Shown here piece by piece: positions 1-7,794 of a stretch of 15,261 nucleotides of DNA. Made by a program: the position numbers and the translations under genes. Below the pieces are notes generated by a model. That model made no database searches. It saw only the letters and a program-made list of their open reading frames with translations, and had not been told where the DNA came from. Each line of letters begins with the position of its first letter. Within the stretch, counting starts at the first letter, position 1. Origin of the DNA: Porticoccus sp047635255 (lineage in GTDB: Bacteria; Pseudomonadota; Gammaproteobacteria; Pseudomonadales; Porticoccaceae); NCBI GenBank assembly GCA_047635255.1, contig JBLIIR010000030.1, positions 1 to 15,261 on the forward strand, written 5' to 3'.

Positions 1-459
1 ATAAATTTTTTCGCTTTTATATTTTGCATGGGACTCATAGCGACTGCACTTTATATGCAGCATGTAATGGAATTGCGCCCTTGTTACCTTTGTATCACAC
101 AAAGAGTTTTTGTGGTTATTACGGGGGTGTTTACCTTGCTAGCGTTGCTTCACAATAGGGGCCTTAAGATCTACGGATCACTAACTATAATAAGCGCACT
201 AGGTGGTGGCTATTTTTCCGCCAAACAGTTATGGCTTCAAAACCTCCCTGTTGACCAAATTCCTGCCTGTGGGCCACCTGCCGAATATTTATTTAATGCC
301 TTTAACTTCAGCGAGGCTTTAAGCATGTTGCTACAAGGTGATGGGAACTGCGCAACAGTACAGTGGACATTTCTGTACTTAAGCATTCCTGGATGGACAC
401 TGATTAGCTTTCTACTGCTGGCTATACTGGGGCTACTACCAATCATTCGCAAGCGCTAG
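1..459 (+). CDS. dsbB: Disulfide bond formation protein B, 5' end outside window
   Basis: This inner-membrane quinone reductase reoxidises DsbA in the periplasm and passes the electrons to ubiquinone or menaquinone. The frame is open from base 1, so the start codon and part of the first membrane helix lie upstream; the first ATG, at 28, falls inside that helix and is not the likely start. Counting from base 1, the CxxC pair is at codons 28 and 31 (RPCYLC, followed by a conserved Gln-Arg). The second periplasmic pair is at codons 90 (PAC) and 117 (GNCA). The motif QWTFLYLSIPGW before the last helix is typical. The visible 152 residues plus a short missing N-terminus agree with the family size of about 165-180. 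The final codons overlap the lrgB-like remnant in another frame. Identification is by motif recall and is strong. Confidence 0.93.
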   Translation: MNFFAFIFCMGLIATALYMQHVMELRPCYLCITQRVFVVITGVFTLLALLHNRGLKIYGSLTIISALGGGYFSAKQLWLQNLPVDQIPACGPPAEYLFNAFNFSEALSMLLQGDGNCATVQWTFLYLSIPGWTLISFLLLAILGLLPIIRKR

Positions 460-623
460 AGGTGCTACGAGGATTTATTCTAGGTATTTGTGCTCATGGC
501 ATAGGCACCGCAAAGGCCCTTGAGATTAGTCGGCAATGTGGCGCATTTACTATACTGGGTCTTGGTGCAACTGGAATACTCACTGCTTTAATCTTGCCTT
601 ACATTGTTCTCTTTATAGTATAG
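453..623 (+). pseudogene. 3' remnant of an lrgB-family membrane protein gene
   Basis: In frame 3, 56 codons end at a TAG at 621-623. They read like the extreme C-terminus of LrgB/CidB-family (PF04172) membrane proteins: RGFILGICAHGIGTAKALE, then a GAF...LGLG...G.LTAL segment and a hydrophobic end. Intact LrgB proteins are about 230 residues. Here the same frame is stopped by a TAG at 405-407, and upstream DNA is occupied by dsbB in frame 1. No full gene is therefore possible, and the piece overlaps the last codons of dsbB. The left border is approximate. I infer a deletion that joined dsbB to the tail of a former lrgB. A small translated product from the GTG at 462 cannot be excluded, but I see no ribosome site supporting it. 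Confidence 0.68.
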
Positions 624-655
624 TAATAAAAAGGCCCTAATGGGCCTTTTTATTA
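624..655. terminator. Bidirectional rho-independent terminator, dsbB/lrgB remnant and FKBP gene
   Basis: A perfect 14-bp stem (624-637 pairs with 642-655) has a GGCCC core, a TAAT loop and a T-run on each strand. It starts directly after the TAG of the lrgB remnant and lies 20 bases past the stop of the convergent FKBP gene, so it can end transcripts from both sides. Confidence 0.9.
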
Positions 656-675
656 CTAAGATATATGGTGACCAT

Positions 676-1443
676 TTATTCTGATGTTAAGACTTTCTCC
701 AGCTCCACTTCAAAAACAAGGGTTGCCATAGGTCCAATTGTAGGCAATTGCCCCTGCGGTCCATAAGCAAGCTCTGGGTGAAGATAAAGCTCCCATTTGG
801 CGCCTTCTTTCATTTTTTGCAATGCTTCTGTCCAGCCAGGAATAACGTCAGCAAGACTAAGCTCTACCGAACCACCGTGTTGAGACGAAGTATCGAATTC
901 ACGACCGTCAATAAATGTACCTCTGTAATGTACAAGAACACGACTTGTTCCTGTTGGGGATGCGCCTGTGCCCGGGATAATAATTTTATACTGTAAGCCC
1001 GTTTCTGTCGTGATGACGCCATCTTTCGTGCTATTTTCTGATAAAAATTTCTTACCTTCTTGGATATTTTTTTCTGCTGTAGCATTCATTTCTTCTTGAT
1101 ACTTAGCAGTTTTTTCCTGCTGTGCGGCGTAGTAGTTCTCTACCACCCTTACTGCATCTTCCTTAGAAATTCGAGGACGCTGATTATTCAATGCATCAGC
1201 CATACCTAATGCAAAAGTTTTTTGATCAATCTTTGTATCTGAAGTAAAAAATTGAAGGCCCACATCGCCACCTACGATATAACTAAACTTTTCAATTTCT
1301 GTTTCCATGGTTGATTCTTCTGCATCCGCGTCCGAAAGCAATTCTTTTTCTGCAGCAAAACCTAATTCAGGTGATTCATTTTCATTGCAAGCGACTAAGC
1401 CAAGGCCTACTGCAAGGATCAAAAATAAGTGTGTGAATTTCAT
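676..1443 (-). CDS. FKBP-type peptidyl-prolyl isomerase lipoprotein (Mip/FkpA-like)
   Basis: This is a predicted periplasm-facing lipoprotein that catalyses cis-trans isomerisation of prolyl bonds and acts as a folding helper. A signal peptide ends in the lipobox LVAC, with the lipidated Cys at residue 19. Asn at +2 does not resemble the Asp retention signal, so the outer membrane is a reasonable guess. A helical FKBP_N dimerisation region covers about residues 48-145, beginning with the FSYIVGGDVG motif. The FKBP_C catalytic domain covers about 163-250, with VHYRGTFIDGREFD, VIPGWTEAL and the AYGP loop. The length of 255 fits the Mip/FkpA/FklB class. The ATG is preceded by AAGGA with good spacing. 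FkpA, Mip and FklB cannot be told apart from sequence inspection, so no symbol is given. Confidence 0.9.
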   Translation of the reverse strand: MKFTHLFLILAVGLGLVACNENESPELGFAAEKELLSDADAEESTMETEIEKFSYIVGGDVGLQFFTSDTKIDQKTFALGMADALNNQRPRISKEDAVRVVENYYAAQQEKTAKYQEEMNATAEKNIQEGKKFLSENSTKDGVITTETGLQYKIIIPGTGASPTGTSRVLVHYRGTFIDGREFDTSSQHGGSVELSLADVIPGWTEALQKMKEGAKWELYLHPELAYGPQGQLPTIGPMATLVFEVELEKVLTSE

Positions 1444-1496
1444 ATGACTATCCTTTTTAAACTTATCTGTAATTGGAATTACTTAACAAGTGACGC

Positions 1497-1525
1497 ATCA
1501 TAACTCATAAGTCCTGAAAACTTAA
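1497..1525 (-). promoter_or_regulatory. Possible promoter of the FKBP gene
   Basis: On the minus strand TATGAT (1497-1502; 5 of 6 to the -10 consensus) lies 17 bases after a poor -35, TTAAGT (1520-1525). This would start transcription near 1490 and give a leader of about 47 nt. The -35 match is weak, so this is tentative. Confidence 0.28.
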
Positions 1526-2025
1526 TCAGAGTCTTGACGAAGACTTGCATGAAATAGCAATGGATGGCCGATTAAGATTTTAGGGGCGTTCAGCATGGTC
1601 AAGTAATTATTAAGATTGGTCATTTGCCATTCTGTGTTGACCGCATCATTAATAACAAAATGCTGTTCTTTTGCCCAGTGATACAAAATCTCTTGGACCA
1701 CTTTTTCGGCAGTTACTTCCAATTCTTTCAGTGCTCTAACACTATTTTTAATTAATGCTGATACAGCCACAAATCGTCTCACTCGGCGCAATGGTTGCAC
1801 AGCGCAATGATCCCATTGTTTCATTTTCTCCCATGCTGCTGCTAAATCCTTATTTGTGATCTCAATACCACAAGAACCAAGCCAGCAGCACAGAAGTAGC
1901 ATATTAACATTGGCGTCGTATTGATCTTGGTATTGAAGACAGTGTTCTGCCACACCTGATCGAGCGTAATGCGATAGCGAATAAATCCAAAAAGGATTTT
2001 CTGTATTGCTGTCTAGTTTTTTCAA
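1522..2025 (-). CDS. TIGR02444 (DUF2390) family protein of unknown function
   Basis: This is a small, probably cytosolic protein of 167 residues with no signal peptide or membrane segment. The N-terminal pattern FWIYSLSHYARSGV, then CLQYQDQYDANVNMLLLCCWLG, is the hallmark of the gammaproteobacterial TIGR02444 family, whose function is not known to me. The only workable start in frame is a TTG at 2025: an in-frame stop lies 25 bases further upstream and the next ATG comes after the conserved N-terminal motif. Its ribosome site is poor (GAG 12 bases away), so translation may be coupled to elbB, which ends 13 bases upstream. It is the next gene after elbB in the same transcript direction. Confidence 0.85.
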   Translation of the reverse strand: MKKLDSNTENPFWIYSLSHYARSGVAEHCLQYQDQYDANVNMLLLCCWLGSCGIEITNKDLAAAWEKMKQWDHCAVQPLRRVRRFVAVSALIKNSVRALKELEVTAEKVVQEILYHWAKEQHFVINDAVNTEWQMTNLNNYLTMLNAPKILIGHPLLFHASLRQDSD

Positions 2026-2038
2026 AGCTTGCGGAATC

Positions 2039-2701
2039 TCATGTCTTGATCATAGCCAACACGGCCTGCACTAGCTTTTCAACACCGATGGCCGCTTCAT
2101 TGATATTGCTCGCCAGCATGTATGCTGGAGTTGTCACTAAAAGATTCTTATCGTCAATGCATATATCGTTGACGCTGCAGACTTCGTGGATAGCTCCAGT
2201 AGCTTCGATAGCCTCAGCGATCGACTTATCATCACCAATAGTGAAACGAACCCCCTCCCCAAACAACTTGCCTACCATTGCCGGTGCAATACACATCGCA
2301 CCCACTGGCTTTTTGGCTTGATGCATTGCTTGAACAAAACGCTTTAGTTCTTCATTTAATACAAGAGCAGAACCCTTGACAGCAAAATCACATAGATTTT
2401 TAGCAGCGCCAAATCCACCAGGTATAATAACTGCATCAAAATCTACCATTTTGGCCTGGGCTAAATCTTTTATATCTCCGCGAACTAGTCGAGCAGCCTC
2501 CGCTAATACGTTTCGGCTCTCATCTTCGGCTATATCACCGGTAAAATGATTAATAACATGCATCTGTTGCATGTCTGGAGCAAAGCATTGAACTTGTGCT
2601 TCCGCTTGATCTAAGCACAAAAGGGTAATGACAGACTCATAGATTTCTGATCCATCAAATACACCGCATCCTGACAAAATCACAGCTATTTTTTTACTCA
2701 A
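2039..2701 (-). CDS. elbB: ElbB, DJ-1/PfpI-family glyoxalase-like protein
   Basis: This cytosolic protein of the DJ-1/PfpI/class I amidotransferase-like superfamily was historically linked to isoprenoid biosynthesis in E. coli; glyoxalase activity is ascribed to the family. The N-terminus KIAVILSGCGVFDGSEI and the segment CFAPDMQQ...VINHFTG match ElbB closely. The PGGFGAAKNL turn (about residues 94-103) and the nucleophile-elbow Cys137 in GAMCIAPAM are present, as is the late TTPAYMLA motif. Its 220 residues compare with 217 in E. coli. The start is TTG at 2701, supported by AGGAG 7 bases upstream. It lies 32 bases after trmB and 13 bases before the TIGR02444 gene, which suggests a shared transcript. 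Confidence 0.95.
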   Translation of the reverse strand: MSKKIAVILSGCGVFDGSEIYESVITLLCLDQAEAQVQCFAPDMQQMHVINHFTGDIAEDESRNVLAEAARLVRGDIKDLAQAKMVDFDAVIIPGGFGAAKNLCDFAVKGSALVLNEELKRFVQAMHQAKKPVGAMCIAPAMVGKLFGEGVRFTIGDDKSIAEAIEATGAIHEVCSVNDICIDDKNLLVTTPAYMLASNINEAAIGVEKLVQAVLAMIKT

Positions 2702-2733
2702 AACTTATCTCCTGTTGCCTTAGCTGCAATATC

Positions 2734-3432
2734 TTACAATATGCGAGCGTACATGAGATCCCAAACTCCATGGCCCAGTCGTTCGCCTCGTGCCTCAAAT
2801 TTAGTGACTGGACGAAAGTCTGGCCTCAATGAGTACTTCCCTGCACCAGCGGTATTCTGATAACCTGTAGCCGATTCCATCACTTCCAACATCGACTCAG
2901 CATAAGGCTCCCAGTCAGTCGCTAAATGGACCATACCCCCTATTTCCAATTTTTCTCTAAGCATTTTAATAAAGCTTGGCTGTATTAGCCGGCGTTTATT
3001 ATGTTTCTTCTTGTGCCATGGGTCAGGAAAATATATTTGCACACGGTGGATGCTAGCATCAGGGATGCAGCCTTCAATAACATCTATGGCGTCAGCCATA
3101 TATACCCTGATATTTTGGAGGGACATCTTGCCTGCATCACTAATTAAACGCCCAACGCCAGGAGCATGAACCTCGATACCCACAAAATCTTTATCTGGCT
3201 CAAGCTGAATCATGCTGAACAGTGATCCGCCCATACCAAACCCAATTTCTAGCACTTGAGGAGCATTGCGCCCGAATTCTGACTGAAAGTCTAACCGCCC
3301 TTGATGCAAGCTGAGGCCATAATGTGGCCAATAATCATGGAAGCCTAACTTTTGTCCATCGGTCATACGTCCAGAACGAACAACATAACTTCGTATGGAT
3401 TTGTTTTTATACTCGGGCCTGACATCTTCCAA
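2734..3432 (-). CDS. trmB: tRNA (guanine-N7-)-methyltransferase
   Basis: TrmB uses S-adenosylmethionine to methylate N7 of G46 in the variable loop of tRNAs. The SAM-binding motif EIGFGMGGS lies at residues 62-70, followed by the acidic strand FVGIEVH (83-89). The TrmB signature QIYFPDPWHKKKHNKRR lies at about 132-148, and the end carries a TKFEARGERLGHGVWDL motif. The length of 232 is normal. The start is TTG at 3432: GGAG lies 9 bases upstream and an in-frame TGA further up excludes an ATG. In pseudomonads and relatives thiS-thiG commonly precede trmB; here a DUF423 gene ends 50 bases upstream instead. Confidence 0.96.
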   Translation of the reverse strand: MEDVRPEYKNKSIRSYVVRSGRMTDGQKLGFHDYWPHYGLSLHQGRLDFQSEFGRNAPQVLEIGFGMGGSLFSMIQLEPDKDFVGIEVHAPGVGRLISDAGKMSLQNIRVYMADAIDVIEGCIPDASIHRVQIYFPDPWHKKKHNKRRLIQPSFIKMLREKLEIGGMVHLATDWEPYAESMLEVMESATGYQNTAGAGKYSLRPDFRPVTKFEARGERLGHGVWDLMYARIL

Positions 3433-3482
3433 CTTTAATAACTCCGTACTATTTCAGGCTATAATTACCAAGAATACCATGA

Positions 3483-3860
3483 CTAGGGTTTTACTAAAGC
3501 CCTGGTCATGGCAAAAGAAAGAACTAACCAGCCAGCCAAAAACATACTACCGCCGATAGGCGTAATCATTCCAAAGGCCTTGATTCCAGTAATAACTAAT
3601 AGATAAAGGCTGCCTGAAAAAATGATGGAGCCCATGACAAACAACCAACCTACAATGCTCCATAGGATGGTATAATGACGATTTGCAGCAATAATGACTG
3701 ACAGCAATGCCAAGACATGGAACATTTGGTACTGCAGACCGGTTTGCCAAAGACTCAACATCTCTGGTGCCGTAGTACCCTGAAGCAGATGAGCCCCAAA
3801 GGCGCCCAAGGCGACAGCAAAAAAACCTAACATTGCTGTCATGCCTGCTAGTATCTTCAT
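3483..3860 (-). CDS. DUF423 family small inner-membrane protein
   Basis: This integral membrane protein of 125 residues has about four hydrophobic helices (roughly 5-25, 45-62, 70-90 and 95-118). The N-terminal GAFGAHLL motif is diagnostic of the DUF423/YgdD family, and the TPIGGSMFLAGW stretch in the last third also fits. I know of no established biochemical role. ATG at 3860 is preceded by AGGA with 7-base spacing. The gene lies just beyond the rpoH terminator and 50 bases upstream of trmB, so it probably opens the trmB-elbB-TIGR02444 run, although no clear promoter is visible in the short gap to rpoH. Confidence 0.88.
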   Translation of the reverse strand: MKILAGMTAMLGFFAVALGAFGAHLLQGTTAPEMLSLWQTGLQYQMFHVLALLSVIIAANRHYTILWSIVGWLFVMGSIIFSGSLYLLVITGIKAFGMITPIGGSMFLAGWLVLSFAMTRALVKP

Positions 3861-3918
3861 TTTTTTATCCTATATCTATCGGGCTGATAATTTATCATTT
3901 CATGCAAAAAAACAAATA

Positions 3919-3945
3919 AAAAAGCCGCATAGAACGCGGCTTTTT
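3919..3945 (-). terminator. Rho-independent terminator of rpoH
   Basis: A 10-bp stem (3919-3928 with 3936-3945) has a GCCGC core and a 7-base loop. On the minus strand it is followed by a T-rich tract. It sits 22 bases after the rpoH stop and separates rpoH from the DUF423-trmB run. Confidence 0.88.
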
Positions 3946-3967
3946 GAAACTTAAGTCCGATGAGAGA

Positions 3968-4819
3968 TTACGCCTCCATGCCCAGCCGGACTCTTTTCAT
4001 TGCATTTTTTTCTAGCTGTCTCACACGTTCTGCAGAAATATTATATCTAGCCGCTAAATCATGAAGTGTGGCTTTATTGTCTGTTAGCCAGCGACTCTGA
4101 ATAATGTCACGGCTACGCTCATCCAGCTCGGCCAATGCTTTCGTCATGCGATTGTGGCTATCGTCACCAGTTTCTGCTATCTCAACCAATAATGCTGGAT
4201 CAGCCGTCTTGTCCTCTAAATACAATGCCGGCGCTTGATAAGAGCCCTCATCGTCATCTGATGAGTAGTCAAAGCATTCATCATGACTTGCAAGGCGCTT
4301 TTCCATCTCCATAACTTGGGAAACTTCAACGCCCAAATCATCTGCAATTGCTTTAGCCTCATCATTGCTTAACCATGCCAAACTTTTCTTAGCGCCACGC
4401 AGGTTAAAGAACAATTTTCTCTGGGCTTTAGTGGTAGCAACTTTAACTATGCGCCAGTTTCTTAACACATATTCATGTATTTCAGCTCTAACCCAGTGCA
4501 CAGCAAAAGACACCAAGCGAACACCTTTTTCAGGATTGAAGCGCTTAACGGCTTTCATTAATCCAACATTACCTTCTTGAATTAGATCGCCCAAAGGCAA
4601 CCCATAACCGTTATAAGAGCGCGCAATGTAAACAACAAAACGGAGATGGGATAAAACTAAGCGCCGTGCAGCGTCTAAATCCTCATGGTAATAAAGATCT
4701 TCGCCGAGAACACGCTCTTCCTCGGCGGAGAGAATGGCAATTGCATTAGCGCCCTGTATGTAAGCGGCAATATTTGCTCCAGGGGTCATCCAATCCAAAG
4801 GTTGTAAATTGTGACTCAT
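3968..4819 (-). CDS. rpoH: RNA polymerase heat-shock sigma factor sigma-32
   Basis: This alternative sigma factor directs RNA polymerase to chaperone and protease promoters. Region 2 shows GDLIQEGNVGLMKAVKRF (77-94) and the promoter-melting stretch SFAVHWVRAEIHEYVLRNWR (104-123). The RpoH box QRKLFFNLR at 133-141 separates RpoH from RpoD and RpoS. Region 4 ends with the helix-turn-helix LHDLAARYNISAERVRQLE. The length of 283 is normal. ATG at 4819 has GAGG 5 bases upstream. The 91-bp AT-rich gap to ftsX contains TATGAT- and TATATT-like boxes on the minus strand without a convincing -35. No terminator separates it from ftsX, so both read-through from ftsEX and an own promoter are possible. Confidence 0.98.
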   Translation of the reverse strand: MSHNLQPLDWMTPGANIAAYIQGANAIAILSAEEERVLGEDLYYHEDLDAARRLVLSHLRFVVYIARSYNGYGLPLGDLIQEGNVGLMKAVKRFNPEKGVRLVSFAVHWVRAEIHEYVLRNWRIVKVATTKAQRKLFFNLRGAKKSLAWLSNDEAKAIADDLGVEVSQVMEMEKRLASHDECFDYSSDDDEGSYQAPALYLEDKTADPALLVEIAETGDDSHNRMTKALAELDERSRDIIQSRWLTDNKATLHDLAARYNISAERVRQLEKNAMKRVRLGMEA

Positions 4820-4910
4820 ATAAACCTCAAAGACAGCTATTTTAACAGCTCAAAATTAGATTACCATACTAATATAAAATATCATAACTCGCTGTTTTGA
4901 ATAAAAAAAA

Positions 4911-5918
4911 TTATTTTGGTTCGATAGAGACTAGCTGTCTTGCAACCGCCAACCAAGTCCCCAAAAACCCCAGACCAGCACCAATAAGCAAAAGCCCCAT
5001 TAAACCAGAAGACCCCAAGCCTTCTAATTGGAATACACTCTGATAAAGATCAGCTAGGTGTGCCACAGGCGCAGACATCCAGTGTACAGACACAGTAACT
5101 AAACTCCACGCCAGAGCCCCGCCCATAAAGCCATACCAAACACCAGTATATAAAAATGGTCGTCGAACATAACTGTCGGTTCCACCTACAAGCTTCACAA
5201 CAATCACTTCATCGCGACGATTTTCAAGAGCAAGCCTAACAGTATTCCCAATAATCAATAAAACACCGAAAGCTAAAACCACTCCAAGCATCAAGGCCAG
5301 CTTCTCGCAAACCTCCAGCATTGCTTGCAACCTTTGCAGCCATTGCATGTCGACCTGAACACTATCAACAAGAGTCTCTTCTTGTAATTTTCTTACTAGG
5401 ACTCCGATAGCCTCAGAATCATGCTTGATATCTTCCTTCGGCTGAATAAGAAGGACTGCCGGCAATGGATTTTCATCCAGCATTTCTAAAATGCTTCCAA
5501 AATTTGACTCTAAACGAAATTCGTCCAGTCCTTGCTGGCTGGAAATATATTTCACAGAAGCTATGTCGGTATTTGACAATAAACTTTTTTTTAGTTTCTC
5601 GGCTTTCAACTGAGAGGCTGCCATCTTTAAAAATACAGTGACTTGGGTTGTAGACTCCGTATGACTGCCTAGTTTTTCAAGGTTAATAACACCGACATAT
5701 AAAGTTGAAGGTAAACCCAAAGCTATTGCTACAACAAGGGATGTCATTAGCGTCTGGAGTGGTTCGGCGCACAACCGACCAATTGTGCTGGTGAACGACT
5801 GATAGTGGCTCCGAAAATAACCTTTAAATTGATCTGAAAATCTCTGTTCTCGTTCTCTAGAAATCAATAAACCTGGGCGATTTTTAGCTTCAGGCTTGCG
5901 ACGGTAATTACGATTCAT
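4911..5918 (-). CDS. ftsX: Cell division ABC transporter-like permease FtsX
   Basis: FtsX is the membrane partner of the FtsE ATPase; together they act at the division septum and control peptidoglycan hydrolase activation in the periplasm. The 335-residue protein has a basic cytosolic N-terminus (about 1-55), TM1 at about 57-80, and a periplasmic domain at about 81-205. TM2 (206-230), TM3 (256-280) and TM4 (304-327) follow. The conserved cytosolic motif NRRDEVIVVKLVGGTDSYVRRPFLY lies between TM2 and TM3. It overlaps the ftsE stop by 4 bases (ATGA), implying translational coupling and matched synthesis. It precedes rpoH by 91 bases, the gammaproteobacterial arrangement. Confidence 0.97.
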   Translation of the reverse strand: MNRNYRRKPEAKNRPGLLISREREQRFSDQFKGYFRSHYQSFTSTIGRLCAEPLQTLMTSLVVAIALGLPSTLYVGVINLEKLGSHTESTTQVTVFLKMAASQLKAEKLKKSLLSNTDIASVKYISSQQGLDEFRLESNFGSILEMLDENPLPAVLLIQPKEDIKHDSEAIGVLVRKLQEETLVDSVQVDMQWLQRLQAMLEVCEKLALMLGVVLAFGVLLIIGNTVRLALENRRDEVIVVKLVGGTDSYVRRPFLYTGVWYGFMGGALAWSLVTVSVHWMSAPVAHLADLYQSVFQLEGLGSSGLMGLLLIGAGLGFLGTWLAVARQLVSIEPK

Positions 5919-6583
5919 TGAGGCCTTCCATCCTCTAATAGCTTTCCGCGATCCAGCCTCAATAAACGTAATCCCATAGAGGAAATTAAATCTATATCAT
6001 GTGTAGCAATCAATACTGTGACGCCAACCTCACAAAAATTATGGAATAAACACATAATTTCCCCAGACAGCCCTGGGTCAAGATTGCCAGTAGGCTCGTC
6101 AGCTAGCAAGATTCGCGGTTTATGCACAACAGCTCGAGCAATGCCTAGACGTTGTTGCTCCCCCCCAGATAAAACCATTGGATTCATTTTTTCTTTATCT
6201 AGCAATCCAACTTTATCGAGAGCAGCTCTAACCCTTCGCCCAACTTCACGATGCTGTAATCCCGAGACTAGAAGAGGCAGCGCAACATTATTAAACACAC
6301 TGCGATCAAAGAGCAGTTGATGGTTTTGAAAAACAACTCCTATATTTCGCCGATAATATGGCATTTGGCTGTGATATATACGATTTAAATTTTGGCCATC
6401 GACAAGCAATTCACCGCTAGTCGGCCTCTCCATAAGCATAATAAGCTTCAAAAGAGTGCTTTTGCCTGCTCCAGAGCGGCCCGTCAAAAAAACCATCTCA
6501 CCAAGGTCTAGATCAAAACTCAAATTGCTTAAAGCTTCATATCCAGATGGATAAATTTTGCTTACTTTATTGAATTGAATCAT
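5915..6583 (-). CDS. ftsE: Cell division ATP-binding protein FtsE
   Basis: This cytosolic ABC ATPase pairs with FtsX at the septum. The Walker A motif GRSGAGKST is at 35-43, with Lys41 contacting nucleotide. The Q-loop glutamine is in VVFQNHQLL (about 84-91), the signature LSGGEQQR at 138-145, and Walker B ILLADEP at 158-164 with catalytic Glu163. The switch histidine is His195 (ATHD). The 222-residue length is typical. It starts 5 bases after the ftsY stop without a strong ribosome site of its own, so ftsY-ftsE coupling is likely, and it overlaps ftsX by 4 bases. Confidence 0.98.
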   Translation of the reverse strand: MIQFNKVSKIYPSGYEALSNLSFDLDLGEMVFLTGRSGAGKSTLLKLIMLMERPTSGELLVDGQNLNRIYHSQMPYYRRNIGVVFQNHQLLFDRSVFNNVALPLLVSGLQHREVGRRVRAALDKVGLLDKEKMNPMVLSGGEQQRLGIARAVVHKPRILLADEPTGNLDPGLSGEIMCLFHNFCEVGVTVLIATHDIDLISSMGLRLLRLDRGKLLEDGRPQ

Positions 6584-6588
6584 ATCTA

Positions 6589-7734
6589 TCAGATATTCTT
6601 ATTGTCACTACTAAGCACCGCTTCCACATAATTGCGCGCATCAAAAGGCTGCAAGTCTTCAAGATTTTCTCCCAGCCCCACAAAACGCACAGGAACACCA
6701 AAACGCTTATATAAAGAAAAAATCATTCCGCCTTTAGCGGTACCGTCAAGTTTAGTTAACACCAAACCAGTCACAGCAACCGCATCGCTAAATTCTTGCA
6801 TTTGATTCATGGCATTCTGTCCAGTACCAGCATCAATAACTAGCAGCACTTCATGGGGGGCAGAGCCATCAAGCTTGGCGATAACGCGTCTAATTTTTTT
6901 CAGCTCTTCCATTAGATAGTCTTTTGTATGCAGCCGTCCTGCTGTATCAGCAATCAATATATCGACACCATTAGATTTAGCTGACTCTATAGCATCAAAA
7001 ATAACAGAGGCGCTGTCTGCACCCTCTCCCTGGGCAACCACAGGTATGTCATTTTTACTCCCCCAATCTTGCAGCTGCTCAACAGCGGCTGCCCTAAAGG
7101 TATCTCCAGCAGCAAGCATCACTGTCTTATCTTGCTTGCCATAATATTTGGCAATTTTTCCAATAGTGGTTGTTTTGCCAACGCCATTAACACCAACCAC
7201 AAGTATGACAAATGGAGATTTCTGAGAACATACTTCTAGCGACTCTTGACAACCAACGATCTTATTAATCAAAATAACCTGCAATGCCACCAATAATTCA
7301 TGCCCATCGATCAGCTTTTTACGTTTTAGCTGACTGGTTAATTCTTGCATTATTTCGACTGTTGTTTCTACACCTACGTCCGCCAATAACAAGCGCGTCT
7401 CCAAATCTTCTAAAAGCTCGGCATCAATCTCTCGCCCAACAAAGAAAAGGTCACTAAAGCCACGTCCTGTTTTCGATAGCGCACGACGAAATCGTTCCTG
7501 TATTCCAACACCTACATTAGTCTTTTTAGGGTCATCGGAGACTTGAGATAAAGATTGATTGTTATTTGACTCATGAATATTTGTTTTATTTTCATTAACT
7601 TGTGGCTCGCTTTCTATGCTAGATTCTACATTTTTCTGACGGCGCAAGCGCTGGAGAAATGTCTGCTTTTTGGCAGGCCTTAATATGCTATCTTTTTCTT
7701 TTGCAGAAATATTTGTTGTATCTGGTGCAGGCAT
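6589..7734 (-). CDS. ftsY: Signal recognition particle receptor FtsY
   Basis: FtsY is the membrane-associated SRP receptor GTPase that docks Ffh-bound ribosomes for co-translational membrane insertion. The NG domain carries G1 GVNGVGKTTT (181-190), DTFRAAAVEQL (211-221), G3 DTAGRLHTKD (263-272) and TKLDGTAKGG (327-336). The variable N-terminal A region is short, about 75-85 residues, Asn/Ser/Glu-rich with a basic patch near 21-34; E. coli FtsY has about 200 residues there. Total length is 381. The ATG at 7734 has only a weak ribosome site (AGAG). It heads ftsY-ftsE-ftsX-rpoH and diverges from rsmD across 60 bases, a common gammaproteobacterial order. Confidence 0.97.
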   Translation of the reverse strand: MPAPDTTNISAKEKDSILRPAKKQTFLQRLRRQKNVESSIESEPQVNENKTNIHESNNNQSLSQVSDDPKKTNVGVGIQERFRRALSKTGRGFSDLFFVGREIDAELLEDLETRLLLADVGVETTVEIMQELTSQLKRKKLIDGHELLVALQVILINKIVGCQESLEVCSQKSPFVILVVGVNGVGKTTTIGKIAKYYGKQDKTVMLAAGDTFRAAAVEQLQDWGSKNDIPVVAQGEGADSASVIFDAIESAKSNGVDILIADTAGRLHTKDYLMEELKKIRRVIAKLDGSAPHEVLLVIDAGTGQNAMNQMQEFSDAVAVTGLVLTKLDGTAKGGMIFSLYKRFGVPVRFVGLGENLEDLQPFDARNYVEAVLSSDNKNI

Positions 7735-7794
7735 TATTCTAACTCTGTGAAAACTGATTAATGCATGCTATCACTTTAGAACGAGAAAAACGCT

